Virus record (IMG/VR): IMGVR_UViG_3300025085_000061
Location: 1-40,834 of that record
DNA length: 40,834 nucleotides
Reading direction: 5' to 3' (one strand)
From: a virus
A program made the position numbers and the translations under genes. Shown here in pieces: positions 5,881 through 15,500 of the stretch (position 1 is the first letter of the stretch; each line of letters starts with the position of its first letter). The notes under the pieces are model-generated. The model saw nothing but the letters and a program-made list of their open reading frames with translations, was not told where the DNA came from and ran no database searches.

Positions 5881-8151
5881 ATGTATCTAGGGGGAGACAA
5901 AATACCGCAGCAAAAGCTGCCTTTATCAAAGAAAAATAAAAAGTGGAGAGAAAGCTGCTTAGAAGCTTTTATCGACTTATCTAATCAAGGAGTCAACCAG
6001 AGAAAGGATGACCTTAAAAGATTATATGACTATTATAACGGTGTAATTTTAGAGGATGACTATCGTTACGTGACTCACCCGTATGGGAAGAGTCGTAATA
6101 ATTTCCCCTCTAAAATGCGTAACTATCCTATTATCAAGCCTATAATTGATCTTCTTCTAGGTGAAAAGTCAAAACGCCCTCTGAATTACACCGTTACAGT
6201 ACAGAATGGAGATGCTGTAAGTGAAAAAGAAAAAGCTAAACAGCAAGTTATATTTCAAAACCTTCAACAAAGGTTTATACAAATGATGGCTAAAACAAAT
6301 CCAGAGCTTGTAGAAAATATAGAAACTCCAGAGGACATTCCATTACCAAAAGACGTAGCAGCACAGTTTGATAATAGTTATGTAGATAACAGAGCTATTA
6401 AAGGGCAGCATGCTTTGACTTATATAATGCAATCTGAAGAAGTATACGAAAAATTACAAAAAGGTTGGTTTCATTTCTTAATATCTGGAGAAGTATATAC
6501 TCACAGAGGAGTTAGAAGTAAAGAACCTTTTTATGAGATACTTAATCCTATTGATGTAGATTATGATAAAGATCCAGACATTGAGTTTGTAGAAGATGGC
6601 GATTGGGCTTTAGTTAGAAAATATGTACATGCTTCTACAGTTGTAGATCATTTTTATGATTTTTTAAATGACGAAGAGGTACTATCTTTAGAAGAACCTA
6701 GACACTCTGATCCAGAATCTTATCTATTATACAGACAAGCTAGATCAGGGGCAGATTCAAATGTTCAAAGAAACAGACTTATTGAAGTATGTACTGTATA
6801 TTGGAAATCTAGAAAAAGAATTGGCTTTTTAGAATACATGGACCAAGAAACTGGTGCTATGGAGGAAATGGAAGTTAATGAAGGATTTAAAATGCCTGCA
6901 GAATTAAAAGAACTAGGAGCTAAGGTTACATACCTTTGGGTAAATGAAGTATGGGAAGGTACTAGAATTGATGGTAGATTATATGTCAACATCAATCCTG
7001 TAGCTAATCAAAGATTATCATTAGATAACCCATCTGCTTGTAAACTTCCTATTAATGGTAGAAAATATTCAGATATAAACTCTGATAACATATCTTTAGT
7101 ATCATTAGGTATACCTTATCAGTTAAATTACAATATTTACAAATATAGATTAGAATTAGCTATTGCTAGATCAAAAGATATTATTGCACAGTTTGATATT
7201 AACATGATTCCAAAGAAATGGGACATGGACAAGTTTATGTATTACGTTGAAGGTACGGGTATTGCTTGGGTGGATTACAACAAAGAAGGAATACAATTGA
7301 ACCCACAGCATCAATCCGTACTGGATATGTCTATTAAGACTATTGGACAGTATATACAATTATTAGAGTCAATACTAAATGAATGGGAAAAACTTTCAGG
7401 AGTTAGTAGACAAAGACAGGGTACAATTGGGGCATACGAAGGTAAAGCTAGTTCACAACAAGCTATTGTACAATCTTCACATATTACAGAAGATTTATTT
7501 AGAAAGTTTGCAAGATTAGAACAAAGAGATTTACAAGCAATGTTAGATTACTCTAAAGAAGCTTGGCTTACTGGTAAAAAAGGAATGTTTGTAATGCCAG
7601 ACGGTACTACAGACTTTTTAGACCTTGATACTTTACAACATATGGAATCTGAATACGGAATATTTGTATCAGACTCTGGTAAAGATCAACAAAGGTTAGA
7701 TCAGATAAAAGGTCTTACACAAGCAATGGTTCAAAATGGAACTAAAGCTTCTACAGTAGCTGACATGATGGATGCAGAAAGCTTCCCTCAAATTAAAGCT
7801 AAATTAAAAGCAGCAGAGAAAGCGGCTGAAGAATTAGAAGCAGCTCAGCAGCAAGCACAACAACAAGCTCAGCAACAACAGATGCAAATGGAGCAAAATA
7901 AATTAGAGCAGACAAAAATTGAATCTGAGAAAGATAGACAGAAAGATATTGAGATTGCCTTAATAAATGCTGAAGCTAAGCAAAATCCAGAACTAGATGG
8001 ATTTAATATGCAGAAACTTATGCAAGATTTTGAATTAAAACAGCAAGAGTTAGCTATTAGGGAAAAAGAAGTAATGGATAAGTCACAGATAGCACAAGAT
8101 AAAAATAACATAGCAAGAGAGGGACAAAATGCTAAACAATCAGACTCGTAG
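5881..8151 (+). CDS. Portal protein
   Basis: The 756-aa length, position directly after terminase, and conserved-looking core (PIIDLLLGEKSKRP, GEVYTHRGVRSKEPF, NPIDVDYDKDPDIEF, WEKLSGVSRQRQGTIG) identify the dodecameric portal that forms the DNA gate and head-tail vertex in crAss-like phages. The N-terminal third forms the wing. The long helix LEQRDLQAMLDYSKEAW (about 550-566) fits the stem-crown region. The C-terminus (about 640-756) is a Gln-rich coiled coil that would project into the head as a barrel. It has its own promoter, and its stop overlaps the next gene by 23 nt. Identification combines order, size and recollection of the family. Confidence 0.85.
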   Translation: MYLGGDKIPQQKLPLSKKNKKWRESCLEAFIDLSNQGVNQRKDDLKRLYDYYNGVILEDDYRYVTHPYGKSRNNFPSKMRNYPIIKPIIDLLLGEKSKRPLNYTVTVQNGDAVSEKEKAKQQVIFQNLQQRFIQMMAKTNPELVENIETPEDIPLPKDVAAQFDNSYVDNRAIKGQHALTYIMQSEEVYEKLQKGWFHFLISGEVYTHRGVRSKEPFYEILNPIDVDYDKDPDIEFVEDGDWALVRKYVHASTVVDHFYDFLNDEEVLSLEEPRHSDPESYLLYRQARSGADSNVQRNRLIEVCTVYWKSRKRIGFLEYMDQETGAMEEMEVNEGFKMPAELKELGAKVTYLWVNEVWEGTRIDGRLYVNINPVANQRLSLDNPSACKLPINGRKYSDINSDNISLVSLGIPYQLNYNIYKYRLELAIARSKDIIAQFDINMIPKKWDMDKFMYYVEGTGIAWVDYNKEGIQLNPQHQSVLDMSIKTIGQYIQLLESILNEWEKLSGVSRQRQGTIGAYEGKASSQQAIVQSSHITEDLFRKFARLEQRDLQAMLDYSKEAWLTGKKGMFVMPDGTTDFLDLDTLQHMESEYGIFVSDSGKDQQRLDQIKGLTQAMVQNGTKASTVADMMDAESFPQIKAKLKAAEKAAEELEAAQQQAQQQAQQQQMQMEQNKLEQTKIESEKDRQKDIEIALINAEAKQNPELDGFNMQKLMQDFELKQQELAIREKEVMDKSQIAQDKNNIAREGQNAKQSDS

Positions 8152-9715
8152 ACAAATACTAAGCGAAGCTAGACAAACTGGTTTCCAAGGTAGTGTATTA
8201 GACTTGTTTCAATTAGCGGAACAAGGAGCTGATGTATCTGGTATGTTACAATCTGAGGCGCAGGCTAAACAGCAACAGCAGCAAATGCAAGTTGCACAAA
8301 CAGCTAAAGAGCAAGAGGTAGGACTAAGAGAAGAACACGCGCGCGGGAACACTGGTGCATCTATGGCATTTCCTAATGTAGCTCCTAACCAAGCATTTAA
8401 TACAGAAGGCATGAAAGTGCCTATCAATATATCAAAGGTAGATGAACAAGGACATCTAGTTCAATCTTTTAATAACGTACCACCTGGTATTAAGAATTTA
8501 CCTACAGGACCAAAGCGGGGTACAGTTATAGAAACGCCTGCTTATAAAAATGGTGGATATAAAGGATACAAGCAAAAGTATCAGAATGCAGGGTTTAAAT
8601 TACCTCCACTTGGTAGTACTAATCTTGATGTAAGAGCTTTAATGAATCAGGAACTAAACAATCAAAATACTTCTTTAGATACGAACCCAGCAACTGCTGT
8701 GCAGCAAAAGAATGTAGTTACTGAAAATCTTAATACTCAGAATAAAAAGCTTTATGATCAAACAATATCTAATATAAATACTAAAAAGGCAAATAACGAA
8801 CAGTTAAATGCTTCTGAAATGGCAGTTATTCAGGCCGGTCCAAATGCACAATTTGATACTAAGAATACAATAAAGAAAGTAACAGATATGCAAACTGCAT
8901 CTCTTCCTGAAAATCAAGGTGAGTTTAGAGATGTGGTTAAAGATAATATGAGAGACGTAATGGCTAACTCTTTTTTAGCTAGTCAAATAGCTTCAGGATA
9001 TGGTGGAGATTACATAAATCAATCTCTTCAAGATCAAAACAACTATGAAGAAAAATTTGATAATCTTCTTAGTGGTACAGGGCAAAAAACTATGCAACAA
9101 GTTGCTTTATCTACTATGGGTGTTGGATCAAGTGCTTCACTTGCAAGAAATCCTGCTTCTACTAATTTTGCAAAAAGAGCTCTTGCTTATCCAACAGATA
9201 AAACCGCTAAAGGTATTAATACGTTACTAACTACTCCTGGGGTTAAAGGTAAACTTGGAACAGGTTTAAATACTTTATATAATTATGGTTATATAAGTGG
9301 ACTGCCTAAAGTTTTGAGTAGTACTGCTGAAGCAGGAGTAGGATATTCAGCCGGAGAAAAATCAGGACAAGAGGCCGGTTTAAAGATAGGAGTAAATGCT
9401 TTAAACTATATTCCTGCTGTTAAAGGGTTTAATACCGCTAATAAATATATACAACCTGTTGCACAAAATTATAATAAAATTAAAACAGTAGCAAAAGCAG
9501 GGTATGATCTTTATAAAGGTAATCCTGAAGATGCTGCGATACGAATGACAGAGCTTGTTGGAGGAGGAAATAGTAAATATTATAAAAAGTATCTTAGAAA
9601 ATTACTGCCTGATGATATTAAATCAGATATTACAAAAAGTACTATAGATGCATTTGTTCCTAAAGTTTATGGAGGCCGGCCTTCTCAAAACTTATTAAAT
9701 TTTGAAGGCAAGTGA
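8129..9715 (+). CDS. Putative virion protein, 528 aa
   Basis: It lies between portal and scaffold-like genes, as a conserved but uncharacterised crAss-phage gene does. The N-terminal 80 residues form a Gln-rich helix (EAQAKQQQQQMQVAQ) like the portal C-terminus. Residues about 137-156 hold a Lys/Tyr/Gly patch (NGGYKGYKQKYQNAG) related to the K-Y-Q-x-G-G motif of other proteins here. The middle (about 160-300) is Asn/Gln/Thr-rich. The C-terminal 200 residues are Ala/Gly-rich with hydrophobic stretches (about 325-450), as in internal virion or ejection proteins that contact membrane. No enzyme domain is visible. A packaged cargo or minor head protein is my inference. Confidence 0.55.
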   Translation: MLNNQTRRQILSEARQTGFQGSVLDLFQLAEQGADVSGMLQSEAQAKQQQQQMQVAQTAKEQEVGLREEHARGNTGASMAFPNVAPNQAFNTEGMKVPINISKVDEQGHLVQSFNNVPPGIKNLPTGPKRGTVIETPAYKNGGYKGYKQKYQNAGFKLPPLGSTNLDVRALMNQELNNQNTSLDTNPATAVQQKNVVTENLNTQNKKLYDQTISNINTKKANNEQLNASEMAVIQAGPNAQFDTKNTIKKVTDMQTASLPENQGEFRDVVKDNMRDVMANSFLASQIASGYGGDYINQSLQDQNNYEEKFDNLLSGTGQKTMQQVALSTMGVGSSASLARNPASTNFAKRALAYPTDKTAKGINTLLTTPGVKGKLGTGLNTLYNYGYISGLPKVLSSTAEAGVGYSAGEKSGQEAGLKIGVNALNYIPAVKGFNTANKYIQPVAQNYNKIKTVAKAGYDLYKGNPEDAAIRMTELVGGGNSKYYKKYLRKLLPDDIKSDITKSTIDAFVPKVYGGRPSQNLLNFEGK

Positions 9716-9744
9716 TATATAATAAAGGCATAACTAAAAACCAT

Positions 9745-9768
9745 ATTGCATGTGTAACAACTTGCAAT
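9745..9768 (+). promoter_or_regulatory. Inverted repeat upstream of the scaffold-like gene promoter
   Basis: ATTGCA (9745-9750) pairs with TGCAAT (9763-9768) across a 12-base loop and is followed by TTTAATTATTTTT. It could terminate the upstream transcript or serve as an operator. It ends only 6 bases before the -7 element at 9775, repeating the layout seen before the portal gene. Confidence 0.4.
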
Positions 9769-9774
9769 TTTAAT

Positions 9775-9782
9775 TATTTTTG
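9775..9782 (+). promoter_or_regulatory. Promoter before the scaffold-like gene
   Basis: TATTTTTG (9775-9782) matches TAnnTTTG. A start near 9787 leaves about 17 nt before the ATG at 9805. TGTG at 9751-9754 lies roughly at -33 but is a weak match. Confidence 0.5.
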
Positions 9783-9804
9783 TAAAAACTAAATTTATAT
9801 AGAT

Positions 9805-10902
9805 ATGACACCAGATGAAGAAAACATTGGATTAGACGACATTTCGTTTGACGATGTATTAGACGGAGGATCTACAGAAACGCCAAGTGATTTGGCAATA
9901 GATACTCCAGAAGCAGAAGCTGATGAGCTTGATGCGGATGCAGAAGAATTACAAGAAGAAGAATCTAACGAAGAAGAAGTTGAAGATGATGATACTGAAG
10001 AAGAGTTAGAGGAAGAAGAAGAAGATGATGATGATGATGAGGAAGTAGAAAGAGAAGGTTCTACTGTAGTATCAGAGATTCTAGAAAAACTAGGATATGA
10101 GACTGAAGAAGAGTACGATGATACAACAGAAGGACTATTAGCTATGACTCAAGACGTAGGAAAACAAATGGCAGAAGATCAATTAGATGGCCTGTTTGAA
10201 AACTTTCCTTTAGTTAAAGATCATTTAGAATACGTTCTTAACGGAGGAGACTCTCAAGATTTTATGCAAGCATACGATCCTAACCTAGATTATAGTAGGA
10301 TAGAGTTAGACGAAGAAGATTCTAGAAGTCAGAAAGGAATACTATCTGATTACTTCGTAACAAAAGGTCACGATAAAGATTTTATTGATGAATTATTGAC
10401 TGACTATGAAGACACTGGTAAATTATACCAGAAAGCTGAAGCTGCTAGAAAGGCAATGGGTAAGATGCAAGAGCAATCTAGATCTCAGTTAGTTGCTAGA
10501 AAACAAGAAGAAAGGCAACAAGCGCAGGAACAGCAACAAAATTTTTGGAATGGTGTATATGAAACCATTAATGAAACTGATGACTTTTCAGGTATATCAA
10601 TTCCAAAAAGAGAAAAATCAAAGTTTTTTGATTATGTCTCTAAACCTGTGACCAAAGATGGTAGAACACAGCGAGATTTAGATCATTCTGAATCAGAAAT
10701 AGAAACTAAGTTAGCAATTGACTACTTAATGTATAAAGGCTTTGACTTATCTAAGTTTGTAGATAAAAAAGCAAAAACACAAAGTGCTAAATCGCTAAAA
10801 GATAGAATTTCTAGAAATGAAGAAAGAGTTAAAAGCGCACGAAAAGCAACAAGACGCAAGAGTAAGCAAGTAGACTTAGATGATTTAGATCTTAACTTTT
10901 AA
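9805..10902 (+). CDS. Acidic scaffold/assembly-like protein, 365 aa
   Basis: Position immediately before the major capsid gene and composition point to a scaffold or head assembly protein. Residues about 30-85 are an almost pure Asp/Glu tract (for example EEEEEDDDDDEEVE). The middle (about 150-250) is helical and Gln-rich (KMQEQSRSQLVARKQEERQQAQEQQQ). The C-terminal 60 residues are basic (SARKATRRKSKQ), like the capsid-binding tails of scaffolds. No protease triad or other enzyme motif is visible. It has its own promoter. Scaffolding is inferred, not proven; a capsid-associated internal protein is the alternative. Confidence 0.55.
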   Translation: MTPDEENIGLDDISFDDVLDGGSTETPSDLAIDTPEAEADELDADAEELQEEESNEEEVEDDDTEEELEEEEEDDDDDEEVEREGSTVVSEILEKLGYETEEEYDDTTEGLLAMTQDVGKQMAEDQLDGLFENFPLVKDHLEYVLNGGDSQDFMQAYDPNLDYSRIELDEEDSRSQKGILSDYFVTKGHDKDFIDELLTDYEDTGKLYQKAEAARKAMGKMQEQSRSQLVARKQEERQQAQEQQQNFWNGVYETINETDDFSGISIPKREKSKFFDYVSKPVTKDGRTQRDLDHSESEIETKLAIDYLMYKGFDLSKFVDKKAKTQSAKSLKDRISRNEERVKSARKATRRKSKQVDLDDLDLNF

Positions 10903-10958
10903 TAAAAAATGGCAATTTTAAAATGCAACTTAACTTAAATAAATAAAATTAGATAATT

Positions 10959-12401
10959 ATGAGCTTAAACGGAACAAATATAAGCGTTCAAAAAACGTTT
11001 TATAACGATTCACAAATGACAGACATGAATAGTCTGGCAAATGCTCTTTTGTCAAAACCAACTGAACTTTCTCCGATTATCACACACTTGTCTGGTAAGG
11101 ATGATAAGCGTTTTCCATTATCTTTCTTAACAGAAGGAGCTGGTAACGTTCAATCAATCGACAGATTAGAGTATGAATATCGTGTGGCTACTCACAAATT
11201 GAGAACACGTCCAGTTGCTGTGGCAAATGCAGGAGCATCTTTAGGTCAAGGAGGATCAACATTTACGTTGGTATTCCCTGATAAACGATTTATTTTCCCT
11301 TACGTATTAGTAAACTCAAAAGGTGAGCTAGCGCGTATTATGGCAGAGCCTAAGCCTTACGCAGGTGGTTCTGGTTGGGAATATACTTTACAATTAGTAA
11401 ACCCAGCTGCTACAGCGGTTCTTTCAGGAGGATTCAATGCAGGAGATCTTTGGGCGCAATTATATGCACCAGTAGGTGTTGACTTCTCAAGAGGTAACGC
11501 TTCTAACTGGCAAGCACCAGGTAAAGTTCGTAACAAAATCACAACTGTAAGAAAATCTTACCACATGTCAGGTAATGCTAAAGACTTCGTAGCGGAGTTT
11601 ACTTTACCAACTAAAGGTGGATCTTCTACTAAGTTATGGATGGATTACGAAGAGTACCAACACATGCTTGACTTTAAAGAAGAGTGTGAGATGTACTACT
11701 GGTACGGACAGAAAACTTACGACTCTAACGGATCAACTTTCATGAAAGATGAGAATGGCCAACCAGTAATTGTTGGACCAGGTTTATTCGAGCAAATCGT
11801 AAATACTGACACTTACTCAACTATGACTGAGTCTAAGTTGAAAAATATTATTGGTGATTTATTCTATCAAATGACTGACGCTAATCAGAAGCAGATTACT
11901 TTGTATACTGGTACTGGTGGAGCGCGTGAATTTGATGAGGCTCTTAAATCTCACTTTGCAGGTAACACTTTCAAAGTAGGTGGTGAGAACAGATTTATCA
12001 CAGGTTCTGGTCGTAACTTAGGTTTGACTGGATATTTCACAACTTATGAGCACGTAGACGGACACGTAATCAATGTGGTAAAAATTCCACTATTTGATCA
12101 TGGTCCTGTTGCACAAGCTCGTGAGAAGCACCCAGTAACTGGTTACTCTATGGAGTCTTACCGTATGGTATTTGTTGACCAGTCTAACTATGACGGACAA
12201 GCTAACTTGACAATGATCTCAAAGAAAGGTCGCGAGATGATGAGATGGTGTGTTGCTGGTTCTGTTGTACCTAGAGGATTCTCTGGATCAGACGCAAGAG
12301 CATCTGATGTTGATGGTGCAAGTGTACACATGTTGAAGACAGCGGGTATCTGCTTACGTAGATTTGATACTTCTCTGGATATTCAATGTGTAGCTTCCTA
12401 A
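10959..12401 (+). CDS. Major capsid protein (HK97-fold, crAss-like)
   Basis: The 480-aa product matches the crAss-like capsid protein in length. I recognise C-terminal blocks of that family: YRMVFVDQSNYDGQANL, SKKGREMMRWCVAGSVVPRG and DVDGASVHMLKTAGICLRRF. These proteins assemble the icosahedral shell with the HK97 fold. There is no obvious N-terminal scaffold domain, consistent with a separate scaffold gene upstream. Codon choice shifts from neighbours toward C-ending codons (AAC, TAC, TTC, CGT), as expected for the most highly expressed gene. The leader is A/T-rich with no Shine-Dalgarno site. A hairpin terminator follows at 12455-12490, limiting read-through. Confidence 0.9.
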   Translation: MSLNGTNISVQKTFYNDSQMTDMNSLANALLSKPTELSPIITHLSGKDDKRFPLSFLTEGAGNVQSIDRLEYEYRVATHKLRTRPVAVANAGASLGQGGSTFTLVFPDKRFIFPYVLVNSKGELARIMAEPKPYAGGSGWEYTLQLVNPAATAVLSGGFNAGDLWAQLYAPVGVDFSRGNASNWQAPGKVRNKITTVRKSYHMSGNAKDFVAEFTLPTKGGSSTKLWMDYEEYQHMLDFKEECEMYYWYGQKTYDSNGSTFMKDENGQPVIVGPGLFEQIVNTDTYSTMTESKLKNIIGDLFYQMTDANQKQITLYTGTGGAREFDEALKSHFAGNTFKVGGENRFITGSGRNLGLTGYFTTYEHVDGHVINVVKIPLFDHGPVAQAREKHPVTGYSMESYRMVFVDQSNYDGQANLTMISKKGREMMRWCVAGSVVPRGFSGSDARASDVDGASVHMLKTAGICLRRFDTSLDIQCVAS

Positions 12402-12419
12402 TTTAGGAGGTTAAAAGAG

Positions 12420-12431
12420 GCGAGCATTCGC
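12420..12431 (+). other. Small hairpin after the capsid gene
   Basis: GCGA (12420-12423) pairs with TCGC (12428-12431) around a 4-base loop, 18 bases after the capsid stop codon. It may help stabilise the 3' end of the capsid mRNA ahead of the main terminator. Confidence 0.35.
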
Positions 12432-12454
12432 AAGTCTATATATTGGTTTTTTGG

Positions 12455-12490
12455 TTGAGGTTGTGGGGGGCTTCGTGCTCCCCTCAATTT
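12455..12490 (+). terminator. Terminator after the major capsid gene
   Basis: TTGAG (12455-12459) pairs with CTCAA (12483-12487). A GC-rich inner stem GGGGGGC/GCTCCCC (about 12465-12471 with 12477-12483) closes a UUCG-like loop, and a T-rich tail (ATTTCTACTTT) follows. The T-run is interrupted, so termination may be partial, giving high capsid and lower downstream expression. Confidence 0.65.
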
Positions 12491-12555
12491 CTACTTTACG
12501 ATACTGGAGAGTTATACTTTACATCCACTAATCAACACTTTAAAAGTACCAAATT

Positions 12556-13365
12556 ATGAGTAAAAAAGTTTATTTACGAGCAAAAGCGATTAACAATCAT
12601 TTGCCAAAGGAAATTAACGCAAGCGCTATTAGGAAACTAAGTAGTGTATATGTCAACAGACAACCACTAAAACCTTTTGACTCTGTAGAAGAGAAAAAAT
12701 ATTTAATGGGAATGTTAGATGTAGATCCCGCTCACATGGAGTGGCCAAAACACACCAAAAAATTCTGGGCTGAATTTACAGTTTCAGTAGGCTTTGAGGG
12801 TGTAGAATTAGAAGTAGGTACAACAGATGATGATGCACCTATTGACATTACTGACTTTTTAAAATATCATTTTGCTTTGAAACATCCACATGTAGCATTA
12901 TCAGAAGAAGAAATGAATGCAGATTCGCAGAAACGTTTCTTTATACAAGATCTTGCTAAAAAGGATTTAAGACGTAACAATGATATTCAAGTTAAGAAAG
13001 ATGCAGATAAAGCATTTATCAAAGTATCTTCTGACGAAAAGCAGATGCGTAGAGTCTTTAGACTATTAGGTAATATTAATCCTGAAACGTTAACAAGAGA
13101 GCAAGTTGAAAACATGCTTTATGACATTAAGGAAAAGCAACCTAAGAAGTTTATTAAAGTTTGTGCCGACAAGCACTTAGAAATGAAAGCAGAAATCGAG
13201 ACAATGGTTACTGCAGGAGTACTAAGAAAGATTGGAAACCAAGTTATTTTTATTGACGAGGTATTAGGAGAAACTATGGATGATACAGTAATACACCTGA
13301 ATGACAAAAAGAACTCAGGCAAATTAACAATTTTAAGAGCAAAACTTAAACAACTAGCATCTTAA
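12556..13365 (+). CDS. Conserved head/assembly protein, 269 aa, crAss-like position
   Basis: No domain is recognised. It follows the capsid gene exactly where crAss-like genomes have a conserved uncharacterised structural gene. The N-terminal third is basic (YLRAKAINNHLPKE). A central segment (about 95-150) is charged and helical, and a Lys-rich helix-strand repeat ends the protein (NSGKLTILRAKLKQLAS). There is no signal peptide or TM segment. The stop overlaps the next start (TAATG), implying coupled translation and a stoichiometric partnership with that product. Confidence 0.5.
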   Translation: MSKKVYLRAKAINNHLPKEINASAIRKLSSVYVNRQPLKPFDSVEEKKYLMGMLDVDPAHMEWPKHTKKFWAEFTVSVGFEGVELEVGTTDDDAPIDITDFLKYHFALKHPHVALSEEEMNADSQKRFFIQDLAKKDLRRNNDIQVKKDADKAFIKVSSDEKQMRRVFRLLGNINPETLTREQVENMLYDIKEKQPKKFIKVCADKHLEMKAEIETMVTAGVLRKIGNQVIFIDEVLGETMDDTVIHLNDKKNSGKLTILRAKLKQLAS

Positions 13366-14528
13366 TGAATGTAACTGAAATGCATATAGCTATACAGCAG
13401 GGAGTGGATAAGATTAATTCACTCCAAGCTGATAGCTTATTATCTGAAGAGATAGATATTGAATTGAACAAAAACATGTTCAGATTCATCAATACTAAGT
13501 ACGGTAGAAATAACATGTACAGAAAAGGTTTTGAAGAATCACAAAAAAGAATAGACGACTTACGTACGCTTGTACGCGAGTACGAAGCTCCTGTATCTTT
13601 TAAGGAGCAATTAAAAACAAAAATATTTGTTGACACATTCCAATTACCTACAGATTATATGTATTTGGTAAATCAACAATCAAGATTATGGATTAACAAT
13701 TGTCAGTTTATAGACTACTCTTTAGTTAATCCACCAGCTATATATTTCTTTACACTAGATTTGAATAATTTTGTGTTAGATAATGCAGACGGAAGTTCTA
13801 CTGCATTTATAAATGGGATTAATATGGTTGCAGATATTACAGGAACTGATGCTACATCTGCTAACATATGGTCTCCTTCTGCAGCTTTTATAGCATCTGG
13901 ATGGACTCCTGAGTCTTACCCTGCTAATATAGAAGCTACTAAACAAGACATACTAAACAATGCAGGTGCAGGGTTTAACATATACTGGGAAGAATATGAA
14001 ACACTTAATTACCCAGGACAGTTTATAGTAACTGTAGACGTTGACAGTTATGATTGGATAAATTGGGATTCATCAGTAGGTAATGCAACATTTGCTACTG
14101 GAGTTCCTGCTACAGGACAAACTGCTCCATCACCGCAAGGTTTACAAATAATGGATACTACGTATTCAGAAAGAAGAGAGCCATTAGCGTTCTCAGAAAG
14201 AATAACTGAGGGAAATAGATTTTCTCAGCAAGACGACATATTTAAGCTTTTAAGTGATCCGTTTAATACGACAAAACATACCTCTCCACTAACAACTATG
14301 AGAGGAAGTTCTATAGACATATACACTAGTGATATATTTATAATAGATACTCTAAAAATAACGTACATCAGAAAGCCTAACGAAATATCCTTATCTTTGG
14401 GGGTAAATTGCGAATTACCAGAGCATACGCATCAAGAAATTGTAGCTATGACGGTAAGTAGCATTTTAGAAGCTATAAGTGATCCTAGATATAAATCTGC
14501 GATTATGGAAGTAACAAAGAATGAATAG
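13365..14528 (+). CDS. Putative head-tail connector/ring protein, 387 aa
   Basis: The N-terminal 90 residues are helical and charged (MHIAIQQGVDKINS, NMFRFINTKYG). They are followed by beta-rich sequence with a large insert (about 115-265) rich in Asn, Ser, Thr and aromatic residues. The C-terminus returns to helix (THQEIVAMTVSSILEAI). This architecture and the gene order match ring or connector proteins of crAss-like tails, which dock below the portal. It is coupled to the upstream gene by a TAATG overlap. Which ring it forms cannot be told from sequence. Confidence 0.55.
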   Translation: MNVTEMHIAIQQGVDKINSLQADSLLSEEIDIELNKNMFRFINTKYGRNNMYRKGFEESQKRIDDLRTLVREYEAPVSFKEQLKTKIFVDTFQLPTDYMYLVNQQSRLWINNCQFIDYSLVNPPAIYFFTLDLNNFVLDNADGSSTAFINGINMVADITGTDATSANIWSPSAAFIASGWTPESYPANIEATKQDILNNAGAGFNIYWEEYETLNYPGQFIVTVDVDSYDWINWDSSVGNATFATGVPATGQTAPSPQGLQIMDTTYSERREPLAFSERITEGNRFSQQDDIFKLLSDPFNTTKHTSPLTTMRGSSIDIYTSDIFIIDTLKITYIRKPNEISLSLGVNCELPEHTHQEIVAMTVSSILEAISDPRYKSAIMEVTKNE

Positions 14529-14557
14529 AATTATTAATCTCACTAAAATATAAAAAA

Positions 14558-15475
14558 ATGAGACAATTATTAATCGGAGATGGTACAGCTGCAAGTTATT
14601 CAAATAACTTATTAGCTGCTGGATCTATTGACATACAAAAATTATCAGCTGACGGGAATACAAGTCTTGTACCAGGTGATACAATTTCAGATTCTGATAG
14701 CATCAGATTTGTACAAGGAACAGGGGATAAGCAAATTGCAAGCCCTTGGATTAAAGGAAAAAACGTTGTAGCATACGGCGGTAAAGCAGGTGCAGCTCAA
14801 ACTGCAGAAGTAGCTAGAATTGCATTAGCAACTAACGCAGTTGCGGCAGGACAGCATACTCTTAAAGTAATTAACTTAACTAATGGTGCAGAACCATTTA
14901 ACTTTAAATCTTACACAATTACTGTAGCTGCGGGTGCAACTCCAACTACACAGTGTACAGCTTTTACTACAGCTATTAATGCTGACTTACCTTACTGGGT
15001 AAATAGTATTACTAACAACGGTACAAGTATTGATTTTACTTGCTTTAAGAAAGGTGAAAGTTTAGCTGATGGATCAGTTCAATCTGAGCTAGTTCACATA
15101 GACTTTGCATTTGAAGCTATTGATGGTAATGGTAACGGAACAGCTGATACTATAACTTATCAAACTGCAGGTTCTAGAGGATTTGGAGATGGATTTTACA
15201 TCAGAGAATTTGAAGAAGAATTACAAGGTTCTGGATTTGGATACTACAACAGAGTTGAGTTACCAGTTCAACCAACGCTTCACAGTGTTACAAGTAATGT
15301 TTATGACATGTACCATATTGTAGCTAGTAAGGACGGAAGTACAACTTCAGGAATTAACGGTGTAGATAACTTAATAGAAATCTATATTGCAATTGACGAA
15401 AACGATGGTGTAGCTTTTGAAAATCAACTTAACGGGTATTTAGCTTCTGCTAATTTTGCACCTGTTATCTTATAA
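14558..15475 (+). CDS. Putative virion structural protein, 305 aa
   Basis: The product is beta-rich, low in Lys/Arg, high in Gly, Ala, Ser and Thr, and has no enzyme motif. It starts MRQLLIGDGTA. The middle contains KVINLTNGAEPFNFKSYTI and a Thr/Ala-rich repeat-like stretch, and the end is LNGYLASANFAPVIL. Composition and neighbours suggest an abundant auxiliary capsid protein. No exact family is recognised. The leader before the ATG is A-rich (ATATAAAAAA). Confidence 0.5.
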   Translation: MRQLLIGDGTAASYSNNLLAAGSIDIQKLSADGNTSLVPGDTISDSDSIRFVQGTGDKQIASPWIKGKNVVAYGGKAGAAQTAEVARIALATNAVAAGQHTLKVINLTNGAEPFNFKSYTITVAAGATPTTQCTAFTTAINADLPYWVNSITNNGTSIDFTCFKKGESLADGSVQSELVHIDFAFEAIDGNGNGTADTITYQTAGSRGFGDGFYIREFEEELQGSGFGYYNRVELPVQPTLHSVTSNVYDMYHIVASKDGSTTSGINGVDNLIEIYIAIDENDGVAFENQLNGYLASANFAPVIL

Positions 15476-15500
15476 TATTAATATTTAAAAATAAAATAAA

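Noticed and set aside
9045-9230. 61-aa plus-strand ORF, Leu-rich
   Set aside because: It lies wholly inside the 528-aa virion protein gene in another frame, with poor composition and no leader.
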